In this document: positions 18,606 through 27,634 of the stretch, piece by piece | How the letters are laid out: every line of letters starts with the position of its first letter | Position numbering within the stretch: the stretch's first letter is position 1 | Assembly: GCF_005843985.1 (NCBI RefSeq) | Contig: NZ_CP040463.1 | Coordinates: forward strand, 794,001-858,000 | Reading direction: 5' to 3' | DNA length: 64,000 nucleotides | Source: Caminibacter mediatlanticus TB-2 | Lineage (GTDB): Bacteria > Campylobacterota > Campylobacteria > Campylobacterales > Nautiliaceae | Made by a program: the position numbers and the translations under genes | The notes under the pieces: generated by a model | Told to the model about the DNA's origin: nothing | Databases searched by the model: none | The model's input: only the letters and a program-made list of their open reading frames with translations

Positions 18606-19349
18606 ATGCAAGGTTTTTTTGTTGATATTCAAGGTACACTTATAGATGATAAAAATAAAAAGCCTCTGCCTGGGGCTGTGGAGTTTTTAGAGTATTTAAA
18701 TGAAAAAGAGATTCCTTTTATTTTACTTACTAATAATACTAAATATCCATCACATGAATTTAAATCATATTTAAAATCTCTTGGTTTTAAATTTAAAAAT
18801 TATCTTGACCCTTTGATGGTTTTAGATGAATTGATTGATGGAAAAATTGCTCCATTTGGAAATGAAAATTTTTTAAAAATTATGCAAAAATATGAAATTG
18901 ACTATAAAAAACCTAAAAAAATTATTGTTGGGCTTAAAATTTATTCGTCTGATGAGTTAGCTAATATAATTGAGCTTATTTTAAATGAAAGTGAATATAT
19001 AGGAATGCATAAGACTTCTTTGTATCATAAAAATAATAAACGCTATCCTGGACTTGGGGCTGTTTTAGAGATGCTTAAATTTGCAACAGGCAAAGAATAT
19101 GATGTTGTTGGAAAGCCATCATTAAGATTTTTTAATAAAGCAAGAGAAATTTTGGGATTAGATTTTGATAAAATTTCTATTATTAGTGATGATTTATATG
19201 GAGATATTTTGCCTGCTAAAAATCTTGGAATGAGAGGGATTTTGGTTTTAAGTGGGAAAATAAAAAGTGAAAATGAGGTTACTAAAAAACCTGATGAGAT
19301 TTATAAAAATATAGGAGAGTTTTTAAAATATTTAAAAATGGAGAAATAA
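18606..19349 (+). CDS. HAD-IIA-type hydrolase with altered motif I
   Basis: A 247-residue HAD-family protein resembling the NagD/HAD-IIA branch: motif II FILLTNNTKYP, motif III in VVGKPSLRF, motif IV IISDDLYGDILPAKNLGM. Motif I is VDIQGTLIDD: the first Asp (nucleophile) is kept but the second, normally the general acid, is Gln. The Campylobacter gene in the same position has, from memory, the same DVQGTL variant, so this is probably a lineage feature rather than decay. Substrate unknown. It lies 8 nt after lysA and is followed directly by pheA. Confidence 0.82.
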   Translation: MQGFFVDIQGTLIDDKNKKPLPGAVEFLEYLNEKEIPFILLTNNTKYPSHEFKSYLKSLGFKFKNYLDPLMVLDELIDGKIAPFGNENFLKIMQKYEIDYKKPKKIIVGLKIYSSDELANIIELILNESEYIGMHKTSLYHKNNKRYPGLGAVLEMLKFATGKEYDVVGKPSLRFFNKAREILGLDFDKISIISDDLYGDILPAKNLGMRGILVLSGKIKSENEVTKKPDEIYKNIGEFLKYLKMEK

Positions 19350-20420
19350 ATGGAAGAGAAGTTAAAAGAGTTAAGAAAAAAAATTGATGAAATTGATAAT
19401 GAGATTTTAAGACTTCTTAATAAAAGAATGGAAATTGTAAAAGAGGTTGGAAAACTAAAAAATAATACTAATGCTCCAATTTATAGACCTGAGAGAGAAA
19501 AAGAAATAATAAATAGATTAACTAATCTTTCTAAAAAAGAGGGTGGTATTTTAAGTAAAGATGAGATTGAAGCAATATTTTTAGAGATATTTGCAATAAG
19601 TAGAAGTTTAGAGAGAAAAGAAAAAATAGCATTTTTAGGACCGGTTGGTACTTATACTCATCAAGCAGCGGAGAGTAGATTTGGAGCTAATGCTAAATAT
19701 TTACCTGTTATGAATATTGAAGGAGTTTTTAAAACAGTAGCTAATAAAGAAGCTAAATATGGAGTTGTTCCAATTGAAAATAACACCGAAGGTGTTGTAG
19801 GTGTTACACTTGATAGTTTAAAAAAATATGATGTAAAAATTGTTGCTGAAATTTGTATGGAAATTCATCACTCTTTTGCAAGTTATTGTGAAGATATTTC
19901 AAAAATAAAGAGAATATATTCACATCCCCAAGGTTATAATCAATGTTTAGGATTTTTGGAAACATATGGACTTTTAGATGTAGAGTTTATTCCAACAAAA
20001 TCAACAGCAGAAGCTGCTCAAATTGCAAGTAAAGATAAAGAAGGTGCTGCTATATGTTCAAAAATTGCAGCAAAACTTTATAATGTTCCATTACTTTTTG
20101 AAAAAATAGAAGATAATAAAGCAAATCGTACCAGATTTATAATAATAAGTGATTTTAAAACTAAAAAAAGTGGAAACGATAAAACATCTATTATTGCAAA
20201 AACTTCTCATAAATCAGGTGCATTATTTGAATTGCTTAAAAAATTCAAAGATAGAGATATAAATCTTTTAAAAATAGAAAGTAGACCACTTAAAGATGAT
20301 ACTTTTAATACTTGGTTTTATATAGATTTTGAAGGTCATATTGATGATGAGAAAATAAAAGAGTTAATTGAAGAAGAAAATATGATTTGGCTTGGTAGTT
20401 ATTTGAAAGATTGTGAATAA
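19350..20420 (+). CDS. pheA: Bifunctional chorismate mutase/prephenate dehydratase
   Basis: A 356-residue P-protein for phenylalanine synthesis. The N-terminal AroQ chorismate mutase helix bundle (residues 1-90: LRKKIDEIDNEILRLLNKR) is followed by the dehydratase domain (IAFLGPVGTYTHQAAESRFG, VPIENNTEGVVG, NRTRFIII) and a C-terminal ACT domain with GALFELLKKF and the ESRP-like motif ESRPLKDDTFNT that binds phenylalanine for feedback inhibition. The start is immediately after the HAD stop. Confidence 0.96.
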   Translation: MEEKLKELRKKIDEIDNEILRLLNKRMEIVKEVGKLKNNTNAPIYRPEREKEIINRLTNLSKKEGGILSKDEIEAIFLEIFAISRSLERKEKIAFLGPVGTYTHQAAESRFGANAKYLPVMNIEGVFKTVANKEAKYGVVPIENNTEGVVGVTLDSLKKYDVKIVAEICMEIHHSFASYCEDISKIKRIYSHPQGYNQCLGFLETYGLLDVEFIPTKSTAEAAQIASKDKEGAAICSKIAAKLYNVPLLFEKIEDNKANRTRFIIISDFKTKKSGNDKTSIIAKTSHKSGALFELLKKFKDRDINLLKIESRPLKDDTFNTWFYIDFEGHIDDEKIKELIEEENMIWLGSYLKDCE

Positions 20421-20429
20421 AGGAAGAGA

Positions 20430-21506
20430 ATGTTTGAAAGTTTAGAGCAATTAAAAACATATGAGGCAGGAAAACCAATTGAGCTTGTAGTTAGAGAATA
20501 TGGAATAAAACCACAAAATATTATAAAACTTGCAAGTAATGAAAATCCATATGGTCCATCACCAAAAGTTATAGAAAAAGTAAGAAAAAATGCTACTTTA
20601 ATGCACAGATATCCTGATGATAGTTTTTATGAATTAAAAGAAGGGTTATCTAAAAAATTTGATATTAAGAGTGAAAATATTATTATTGGGGCAGGGAGTG
20701 ACCAAGTTTTAGAATTTGCTATACATGGTATAAAGCCAAAAAAAGTATTAATGGCAGGAATTACTTTTGCAATGTATGAGATATTTTCAAAACAAGTAGG
20801 GGCTGAAATTTTAAAAACACCTTCTAAAACTCATAATTTAGAAGAATTTTATGAAATATATAAAAAAGAAAAACCAGAAATTATTTTTTTGTGTATTCCA
20901 AATAATCCACTTGGTGAGTGTTTAAATAGTAATGAGGTTTTTGATTTTATTGAGAAAATTGATGAAGAGACATTAATAATTATTGATGGTGCTTATCAAG
21001 AGTTTGCTTCTTTTAAAGATAAAAATAAAGAGATAAAGCCAAAAGATATCTTAAAATATAAAAATGTATTATATACCGGGACATTTAGCAAAGCTTACGG
21101 GCTTGGTGGTATGAGAGTTGGGTATGGAATTGCAAATGAATTTATTATTAAAAATCTTCATAAGTTAAGACCTCCTTTTAATATTTCAATTCTTTCATTA
21201 ATTGCTTCAATTGAAAGCTTAAAAGATAAAGATTGGGTTAGAATGGGTATTGAAAATAATTTTAAAGAGATGCAAAAATATATTGATTTTGCAAATGAGA
21301 ATAATTTAGAATATATAGAAAGTTTTACAAATTTTATTGTTTTATACATAAATAATTCTACAAAAGTAGCTAATGAATTGCTAAAAAAAGGTATAATTAT
21401 AAGAGATATGGCAAGTTATGGTTTTTCTGCTATTAGAATTACTATTGGAAAACCAAGTGAAAATGATATATTATTAAAAAATCTAAGGGAATTAATTGAA
21501 CTTTGA
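20430..21506 (+). CDS. hisC: Histidinol-phosphate aminotransferase
   Basis: A 358-residue fold-type I PLP aminotransferase. IIKLASNENPYGPS, GAGSDQVLEF, CIPNNPLGE, IIDGAYQEF and the PLP-lysine segment TGTFSKAYGLGGMRVGY are typical of HisC. In bacteria of this kind HisC may also serve in phenylalanine/tyrosine transamination, which fits its position next to pheA; that second role is inference. It overlaps fliF by 11 nt. Confidence 0.94.
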   Translation: MFESLEQLKTYEAGKPIELVVREYGIKPQNIIKLASNENPYGPSPKVIEKVRKNATLMHRYPDDSFYELKEGLSKKFDIKSENIIIGAGSDQVLEFAIHGIKPKKVLMAGITFAMYEIFSKQVGAEILKTPSKTHNLEEFYEIYKKEKPEIIFLCIPNNPLGECLNSNEVFDFIEKIDEETLIIIDGAYQEFASFKDKNKEIKPKDILKYKNVLYTGTFSKAYGLGGMRVGYGIANEFIIKNLHKLRPPFNISILSLIASIESLKDKDWVRMGIENNFKEMQKYIDFANENNLEYIESFTNFIVLYINNSTKVANELLKKGIIIRDMASYGFSAIRITIGKPSENDILLKNLRELIEL

Positions 21507-23175
21507 AGCTATATTTAAACAAATTATAGATTTTTTTAATCAATTAAATAAAAAGCAAAAATATATTATTATAGGTTCAATTATTTCTGTTGTTTTGATT
21601 ATAACTTTTTTAATAGTTTATAACTCTTCTACTACAAAAAAAGAGTCAAACTATGCTATTTTATTTGAAAATTTAAAACCACAAGATGCAGCCTTAATAG
21701 TTCAATACCTTGATAAAAAACAAATACCTTATAAAATACCTGAAAATGGGATAATAGAAGTTCCAAAAGATATAGTTGGGAAAGTTAGACTTGATGTTGC
21801 AGCTCAGGGCCTTCCTAAATCTTCAAAAGTTGGATTTGAAATTTTTGATAAAAATTCTTTTGGTGCTACTGACTTTGAACAAAGAGTTAAATATTTAAGG
21901 GCATTAGAAGGAGAACTTGCTAAAACTATTGAGTCAATCTCTGCGGTTGAGAGTGCAAAAGTAAATATTGCAATTCCAAAAGAGAGCGTTTTTGTTGAAA
22001 ATCAAACTCCACCTACTGCTTCAATTTTAATAAAACTTAGACCAAATATGACATTAACTCCAAAACAAATAGAAGGGATAAAATGGCTTGTTGCAGCTGC
22101 TGTACCTAAATTAAAACCAGAAAATGTAAAAATAGTAGATCAATATGGTAATCCACTTGGTGAGAATAGCGAAGCAGTTGCTAATAGTGAATTATTAAAA
22201 GCTGAACTTTTGTATAAAAAAAGATTGGAAAAAGCGCTTGAAGATAAAATATCGTCTTTAATTGCACCAATTGTTGGAGGGAAAAATAAAGTAGTTGCAA
22301 AAGTGAGTTTAGATATAGATTTTTCAAAAGTAAAATCCAAAGCTACAATTTATTCACCTGATAATGTGGTAAGAAGTGAACAAACTCTTGAAGAGAGTAG
22401 AATTGGTACAAAACCAAAAGAAGTTGGTGGAGTTCCTGGGGCTGTTAGTAATATTGGACCTGTACAAGGTACAAAAAATAATCAAATAGTAGATAAATAT
22501 AATAAAACAGAAACTACTACTAATTATGAAATATCTACCACAATAAAAGATATAAAAGATGATTATCCTAAAATAAAAAGAATTACAGCAGCTGTTGTAG
22601 TTGATGGATATTATAAAAAAGATAAAGATGGGAAAATTAAGTTTGTACCATTAAGTGAGATGCAAATAAAAAGTATTGAAAACTTAGTAAAAAATGCAAT
22701 AGGAATAGACCCAAAAAGAGGCGATAGTGTAAGTGTTAGTAGTTTTCAATTTAATCAGCCAACATCTAATGCTCCACAAACTCCAGTAGGAAAAGTTATG
22801 AGTATGGTAAGTATGTATTTAGGACCTTTTGAGAGTATTTTTAAATATTTATTTTTAGCAATAGTATTATTTGTTTTTTATAAAAAAGTAATTAATCCCT
22901 TTACTCAAAAAATGCTTGAAACTCCTGTTAAAGAAGAAGAGCCTATTAAAGAAGAAATTCATATTGATGAAGAAGAAATTGAATCAACTTATGATAAAAT
23001 AAAAGAATTAAAAGAAAAAGTAGAACAACAACTTGGAATAAGTGGTGAAATAAATGAAGAAGAATTAAAATATGAAGTTTTACTCGAAAGAGTAACAAAG
23101 ATGGTTGAAGATAATCCAGAACAAGTTGCAAAAGTATTAGAAAATCTATTAAAAGAGGAGCATCCTCAAACATAA
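21496..23175 (+). CDS. fliF: Flagellar M-ring protein FliF
   Basis: A 559-residue protein forming the MS ring in the inner membrane, on which flagellar export and rotor parts assemble. Two membrane helices (about residues 24-44 and 448-464) flank the periplasmic ring-building motifs; ALEGELAKTIESISAVESAKV and the proline-rich loop before the C-terminal helix are family features. The C-terminal cytosolic tail, acidic and helical, binds FliG. The start is a TTG with aaggga 5 nt upstream, inside the hisC end. Confidence 0.96.
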   Translation: MNFEAIFKQIIDFFNQLNKKQKYIIIGSIISVVLIITFLIVYNSSTTKKESNYAILFENLKPQDAALIVQYLDKKQIPYKIPENGIIEVPKDIVGKVRLDVAAQGLPKSSKVGFEIFDKNSFGATDFEQRVKYLRALEGELAKTIESISAVESAKVNIAIPKESVFVENQTPPTASILIKLRPNMTLTPKQIEGIKWLVAAAVPKLKPENVKIVDQYGNPLGENSEAVANSELLKAELLYKKRLEKALEDKISSLIAPIVGGKNKVVAKVSLDIDFSKVKSKATIYSPDNVVRSEQTLEESRIGTKPKEVGGVPGAVSNIGPVQGTKNNQIVDKYNKTETTTNYEISTTIKDIKDDYPKIKRITAAVVVDGYYKKDKDGKIKFVPLSEMQIKSIENLVKNAIGIDPKRGDSVSVSSFQFNQPTSNAPQTPVGKVMSMVSMYLGPFESIFKYLFLAIVLFVFYKKVINPFTQKMLETPVKEEEPIKEEIHIDEEEIESTYDKIKELKEKVEQQLGISGEINEEELKYEVLLERVTKMVEDNPEQVAKVLENLLKEEHPQT

Positions 23176-23185
23176 AGGATTTTTT

Positions 23186-24211
23186 ATGGCATTATCACCT
23201 CAGCAGCAAGCAATTTTAGAAGAATTATCTATGGCAGAAAAAATTGCAATCTTACTTATTCAAGTTGGAGAAGATTTAACTGCTCAAATTTTTTCATATA
23301 TGGATGTTGAGACAATAACAGAAGTTTCTAAATATATTGCAACAGCAAGAGCAATAGATAAAGCAATTGCAGCAGCAGTTTTAGAAGAATTTTATGTTAT
23401 TTTTCAATCTAATCAATATATTGCAAGTGGGGGGCTTGATTATGCAAAAGAGATTCTTTATAAAGCATTAGGTCCAGAAGAGGCAAAAAAAGTTTTAGAT
23501 AAATTAGCAAAATCTCTTCAAAGCGAGCAAACTTTTGGTTTTTTACAAAAAGTAAAACCTCAACAACTTGCAGATTTTATTGTAAATGAACATCCTCAAA
23601 CAATTGCACTTATATTAGCTCATATGGACCCAAGTAGTGCAGCAGAAACACTTAGTTATTTTCCAGATGAAATTAGGGCTGAGGTGTTAATGAGAATGAG
23701 TAATCTTGGAGACATTTCACCACAAGTTATTAAAAAAGTTAGTGCAATTCTTGAAACTAAGCTTGAATCTCTAACGGGATATAAAGTAGAAATTGGTGGT
23801 GTTAGATTTGTTGCTGAAATTTTTAATAGACTTGGTCAAAAAGCTGCAAAATCAACTTTAAAATATATCGAACAAATCAATAATAAACTTGCAGAAGAGA
23901 TAAAAGAGAAAATGTTTACTTTTGAAGATATAATTAAGCTTGATAACACTGCAATTAGAGAAATTTTAAAAGAAGTTGATAAAAATACATTAATGATAGC
24001 CCTAAAAGGTGCACCAGAAGAATTAAAACAGAAATTTTTATCAAACATGTCTCAAAGAGCAGCAGCTGCTTTTGAAGAGGAAATGCAGTTTTTAGGACCT
24101 GTAAAAGTTAAAGAAGTAGAAGCTGCTCAAAGAAAAGTAATAGAAGTAGTTCAAAAACTTGCAGAAGAAGGTAAAGTAAGTATTGGAGCAGAGGAAGAGA
24201 TAATTGAGTAA
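23186..24211 (+). CDS. fliG: Flagellar motor switch protein FliG
   Basis: A 341-residue rotor protein that couples to FliF by its N domain and to the stator by its C domain. Seen: LSMAEKIAILLIQVGEDL, the EHPQTIALILAHM segment of the middle domain, LGDISPQVIKKV, and the C-terminal torque helix with FTFEDIIKLD-type charged residues (MFTFEDIIKLDNTAIREIL). Typical length. It overlaps fliH by 8 nt. Confidence 0.97.
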   Translation: MALSPQQQAILEELSMAEKIAILLIQVGEDLTAQIFSYMDVETITEVSKYIATARAIDKAIAAAVLEEFYVIFQSNQYIASGGLDYAKEILYKALGPEEAKKVLDKLAKSLQSEQTFGFLQKVKPQQLADFIVNEHPQTIALILAHMDPSSAAETLSYFPDEIRAEVLMRMSNLGDISPQVIKKVSAILETKLESLTGYKVEIGGVRFVAEIFNRLGQKAAKSTLKYIEQINNKLAEEIKEKMFTFEDIIKLDNTAIREILKEVDKNTLMIALKGAPEELKQKFLSNMSQRAAAAFEEEMQFLGPVKVKEVEAAQRKVIEVVQKLAEEGKVSIGAEEEIIE

Positions 24212-24977
24212 AATAATTAATGATAAAAAGACAAAAAAGCATATTATAAAACCATATAAGTTTAAACAATTAGATGAAACTGGTAATACAATGAGTGAAG
24301 AATTTATTACTTTTAGTGATAATTCTAAAAAAGAAAATGAAAAAAAAGATATAGATATAGAAATTAAAGATAATGAAAAGCAACATAGTAGTGAAATTAT
24401 AGAGAACTTATTGTCTAAAATAGAAGAGCTTTCTAATAGTATAATAACTTCACAGCTTAATTTTGAAAAAGAGATTAAAAAATGTCATGAAGAATCTCAA
24501 ATAAAAATTAAAGAAGCTTTTGAAGAAGGATATAATAAATCAAAAGAAGAATGTGAAAAAGAATGTCAAAAAAAACTTCAACAAACACAAGAGATTTATC
24601 AAGATTCAATAAAAAAACTTGAAGAAATTACTAAGATTTTTAATAAGAAAATTGAAGAGATTGAAAAAGAACTTGTAGCAGTTGCACTTGATATTGCAAA
24701 AGAGGTATTGCAAAAGGAAGTAACAACTGATTCAAAAAATATAGCTCTTTCTCTTGCAAAATCTTTATTAAATGATATAAAAGAAGCAAGTAAAGTTACA
24801 ATAAAGATTAATCCAGAAGATGCAGAATATGTTAAAAAACATATAAAAGATATTGAAATTATTCCTGATGAAGCTGTTAAAAAAGGTGGTATTGTAATTA
24901 TTAGTGATGTAGGAAATATTGATGGAGATATTGAAGAGAGGTTCAATACAGTAAAAGAAGCTATTGTAAATAAATGA
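24204..24977 (+). CDS. fliH: Flagellar assembly protein FliH
   Basis: A 257-residue export-ATPase regulator. A variable charged N terminus is followed by a long coiled coil (about residues 60-155) and a conserved C-terminal domain (LVAVALDIAKEVLQKEV, IKINPEDAEYV, DEAVKKGGIVIISDVGNIDG) resembling the peripheral stalk fusion of FliH/YscL/V-ATPase subunits. It binds FliI and the C ring. The TTG start has gaggaagag upstream and overlaps fliG. Confidence 0.92.
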   Translation: MSKIINDKKTKKHIIKPYKFKQLDETGNTMSEEFITFSDNSKKENEKKDIDIEIKDNEKQHSSEIIENLLSKIEELSNSIITSQLNFEKEIKKCHEESQIKIKEAFEEGYNKSKEECEKECQKKLQQTQEIYQDSIKKLEEITKIFNKKIEEIEKELVAVALDIAKEVLQKEVTTDSKNIALSLAKSLLNDIKEASKVTIKINPEDAEYVKKHIKDIEIIPDEAVKKGGIVIISDVGNIDGDIEERFNTVKEAIVNK

Positions 24978-24986
24978 AGGGTATAA

Positions 24987-26804
24987 ATGGAGAGAATAGA
25001 TGTTAAAAATATGAATATAATTGAATTAGAAAATTTAGCAAAAAAAATTAGAGAAAGAATTTTAGATGTTGTTTCAAGAAAAGGAGGCCATCTAAGTTCC
25101 ACACTTGGAGCGGTGGAATTAATAATAGGAATGCATTATGTATTTGATGTAGAAAAAGACCCCTTTATTTTTGATGTATCTCATCAAGCTTATGCTCATA
25201 AGCTTTTAACTGGAAGATGGGAAGAGTTTGAGACTTTAAGACAATTTGGTGGAATAAGTGGTTATACAAGACCAAGTGAAAGTAAATATGACTATTTTTC
25301 AGCTGGGCATTCTTCAACTTCAATTTCAGTGGCAGTTGGTGTAGCAAAAGCTATAAAACTTAAAAATGAGGATAGAATTCCAGTTGTTTTGATAGGCGAT
25401 GGCGCTATGAGTGCCGGAATGGTTTATGAAGCATTAAATGAACTTGGAGATTTAAAGCTTCCTGTGGTTATTATATTAAATGATAATGAAATGAGTATTG
25501 GAAGGCCAATTGGTGCTATTAGTAAATATCTAACAAAACTTAAAGCTGGAAGAGTTTATCAAAATTTTAAAGAGAGATTTAAAAAACTTCTTGATAAAGC
25601 ACCAAGCGATGTAAAATATGCAGCTAAAAAGTTTGAAGAACTTTTTAGTGTAAATGGGGTATTTTTTGAAGAAATGGGACTTGAGTATATAGGACCAATT
25701 GATGGGCATAATTTAGAAGAGATAATAGAAGTTTTAAAAGTAGCAAAAGAGTTAAAAAAACCTGTAATAGTACATGCAAAAACAATAAAAGGAAAAGGAT
25801 ATAAACAAGCAGAAGGATATTATGAACATTGGCATGGAGTTTCTCCTTTTAATATTAAAACAGGGGAGCCTCTTAAAAAATCTACTCTTAATGCTACAAA
25901 AGTTTTTTCTAAAAAATTATTAGAGTTAGCAAGAGAGGATAAAAAAATAGTTGGAGTTACAGCTGCAATGCCAAGTGGTACTGGAATGAAAGAATTGATG
26001 AAAGAATTTCCTGAGAGGTTTTGGGATGTAGGAATAGCCGAACAACACGCAGTAACTTCAATGGCACCACTTGCAAAAGAAGGATTTATTCCTTTTGTTG
26101 CTATTTATTCTACATTTTTACAAAGAGGATATGACCAAATAATTCATGATGTTTGTTTAGATAATTATCCTGTTAGATTTGCAATTGATAGGGCCGGAAT
26201 TGTAGGGGCTGATGGAGAAACTCATCAGGGTGTTTTTGATGTTGGGTATTTAAGGATTTTGCCAAATATTACTCTTTTTGCCCCAAGAGACTTTGAGAGT
26301 TTAAAAAAGGCTGTTGAGTTTGCTTATAAATTTGATAAGGGTCCAATAGCATTTAGATATCCAAGAGGGGCATTTAGTTTAGAAGATGAGATTTTTGAAG
26401 CAAAAGATTACGAGCTTGGAAAGGGCGAAGTATTAATTGATAGTAAAGATATTATGTTAATTGCTTATGGTAATGGAGTTGGAAAAGCATATGAAGTATA
26501 TAATATTTTAAAAGATGAATTTGATATTGGATTAGTAGATTTAAGGTTTGTAAAACCTTTTGATAAAGAGCTTTTAAAAAATTTAAAAGCAAAAAAATGG
26601 TATGTAATAAGTGATAATGCAAAAGAAGGTGGAATTGCTGAAATGCTTAGTGAATTTGCTAATAAAGAGAATTTAAATGTAAAAATAGAAAGTTTTGAAT
26701 ATCCTGATAAATTTATTCCACATGGAGATGTAAAAAGTGTTGAGAGACTTTTAAGAGTTGATGTTGATAGTATAGTTAAAAAGATAAAGGAAGATAATGG
26801 CTAA
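24987..26804 (+). CDS. dxs: 1-deoxy-D-xylulose-5-phosphate synthase
   Basis: A 605-residue thiamine-diphosphate enzyme condensing pyruvate with glyceraldehyde 3-phosphate, first step of the MEP isoprenoid pathway. Key regions: GGHLSSTLGAVELI, FDVSHQAYAHKLLTGR, the ThDP motif GDGAMSAGMVYEALN...LNDNEMSI, GPIDGHN, and the transketolase C-terminal parts (DVGIAEQHAVT, DRAGIVGADGETHQG). It closes the flagellar block 9 nt after fliH and overlaps msrA by 8 nt. Confidence 0.97.
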   Translation: MERIDVKNMNIIELENLAKKIRERILDVVSRKGGHLSSTLGAVELIIGMHYVFDVEKDPFIFDVSHQAYAHKLLTGRWEEFETLRQFGGISGYTRPSESKYDYFSAGHSSTSISVAVGVAKAIKLKNEDRIPVVLIGDGAMSAGMVYEALNELGDLKLPVVIILNDNEMSIGRPIGAISKYLTKLKAGRVYQNFKERFKKLLDKAPSDVKYAAKKFEELFSVNGVFFEEMGLEYIGPIDGHNLEEIIEVLKVAKELKKPVIVHAKTIKGKGYKQAEGYYEHWHGVSPFNIKTGEPLKKSTLNATKVFSKKLLELAREDKKIVGVTAAMPSGTGMKELMKEFPERFWDVGIAEQHAVTSMAPLAKEGFIPFVAIYSTFLQRGYDQIIHDVCLDNYPVRFAIDRAGIVGADGETHQGVFDVGYLRILPNITLFAPRDFESLKKAVEFAYKFDKGPIAFRYPRGAFSLEDEIFEAKDYELGKGEVLIDSKDIMLIAYGNGVGKAYEVYNILKDEFDIGLVDLRFVKPFDKELLKNLKAKKWYVISDNAKEGGIAEMLSEFANKENLNVKIESFEYPDKFIPHGDVKSVERLLRVDVDSIVKKIKEDNG

Positions 26805-27303
26805 GGCAGTATTTGGAGGAGGGTGTTTTTGGTGTTTAGATGCCATTTTTAGAAAAGTAGATGGGGTTAGAGAAGTTGTTTGTGGTTATGCAGGTGGAAG
26901 AAGGCCTAATCCAACTTACGAGCAAGTCTGCACGGGAGTTACAGGACATGCTGAGGTTGTAGAGATTGATTATGATGAAAATAAAATAAGTTATGAAGAG
27001 CTTTTAGATATATTTTTTGAAATACACGACCCAACTCAGCTAAATAGACAAGGGAATGATATTGGAACTCAATATCGTTCAATTATTTTATATTTAGATG
27101 AAAATCAAAAACAAAAAGCTTTAAATAAAATTGAAGAATTAAGAAAAAGAGGACAAAATATTGTTACAGAAGTTAAACCTCTTGAAGCTTTTTATAAAGC
27201 AGAAGATTATCATCAAAATTATTTTGAAAAAAATCCTCATAATCCATATTGTCAATATGTAGTTGCACCAAAAGTTGAAAAATTTTTGCAAAAATATAAA
27301 TAA
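26797..27303 (+). CDS. msrA: Peptide-methionine (S)-S-oxide reductase MsrA
   Basis: A 168-residue thioredoxin-dependent repair enzyme for methionine S-sulfoxide. The active site GGGCFWCLDAIF sits at the N terminus, followed by GYAGGRRPNPTYEQVC, GHAEVVEIDYD, EIHDPTQLNRQGNDIGTQYRS and AEDYHQNYF. No MsrB domain is fused. It overlaps the dxs end by 8 nt and ends the long forward operon or sub-operon. Confidence 0.96.
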   Translation: MAKAVFGGGCFWCLDAIFRKVDGVREVVCGYAGGRRPNPTYEQVCTGVTGHAEVVEIDYDENKISYEELLDIFFEIHDPTQLNRQGNDIGTQYRSIILYLDENQKQKALNKIEELRKRGQNIVTEVKPLEAFYKAEDYHQNYFEKNPHNPYCQYVVAPKVEKFLQKYK

Positions 27304-27334
27304 AAGTTGTATAATTAATAAAAAAGGAGGGGAA

Positions 27335-27634
27335 ATGAATTTAGAAGAGTTAATTAAAATTGGAGTTGGTGGAGTTTTTTTAGCAAAAGAAAAATTAGAA
27401 GAATTTATTAATGAAGCAAAAAAAAGAGGAGAAATTACTGAAAAAGAGGCTGAAAAATTAATTGAAGAGCTTAAAAAAAATTCAGAAGAGAAATTAATTG
27501 AGCTTAAAAAATTAATATCTGAGGAGGTGAAAAAACAATTAAATGAATTAGGTCTTGCTACAAAAGAGGATATAAAAGAGTTGAAAAAGGAAATTGAAGA
27601 GATTAAAAAGTTATTAACAAATAATGAGAAATAG
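27335..27634 (+). CDS. Phasin-like small coiled-coil protein
   Basis: A 99-residue, Lys/Glu-rich, almost wholly helical protein. The N terminus MNLEELIKIGVGGVFLAKEK resembles small phasin-family proteins commonly encoded beside UbiB/ABC1 kinases. I choose the ATG at 27335 because of the strong aaggagggg just upstream; an in-frame ATG at 27263 would run inside msrA. Its last bases overlap the following ABC1-kinase gene by 11 nt, implying coupled expression. Its molecular role is not established. Confidence 0.75.
   Translation: MNLEELIKIGVGGVFLAKEKLEEFINEAKKRGEITEKEAEKLIEELKKNSEEKLIELKKLISEEVKKQLNELGLATKEDIKELKKEIEEIKKLLTNNEK

Noticed and set aside
22946-23173. Leu/His-rich minus-strand frame inside fliF
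   Set aside because: Shadow of the Glu/Lys-rich FliF tail; similar shadows occur at 49328-49588, 59647-60051 and 25165-25347.
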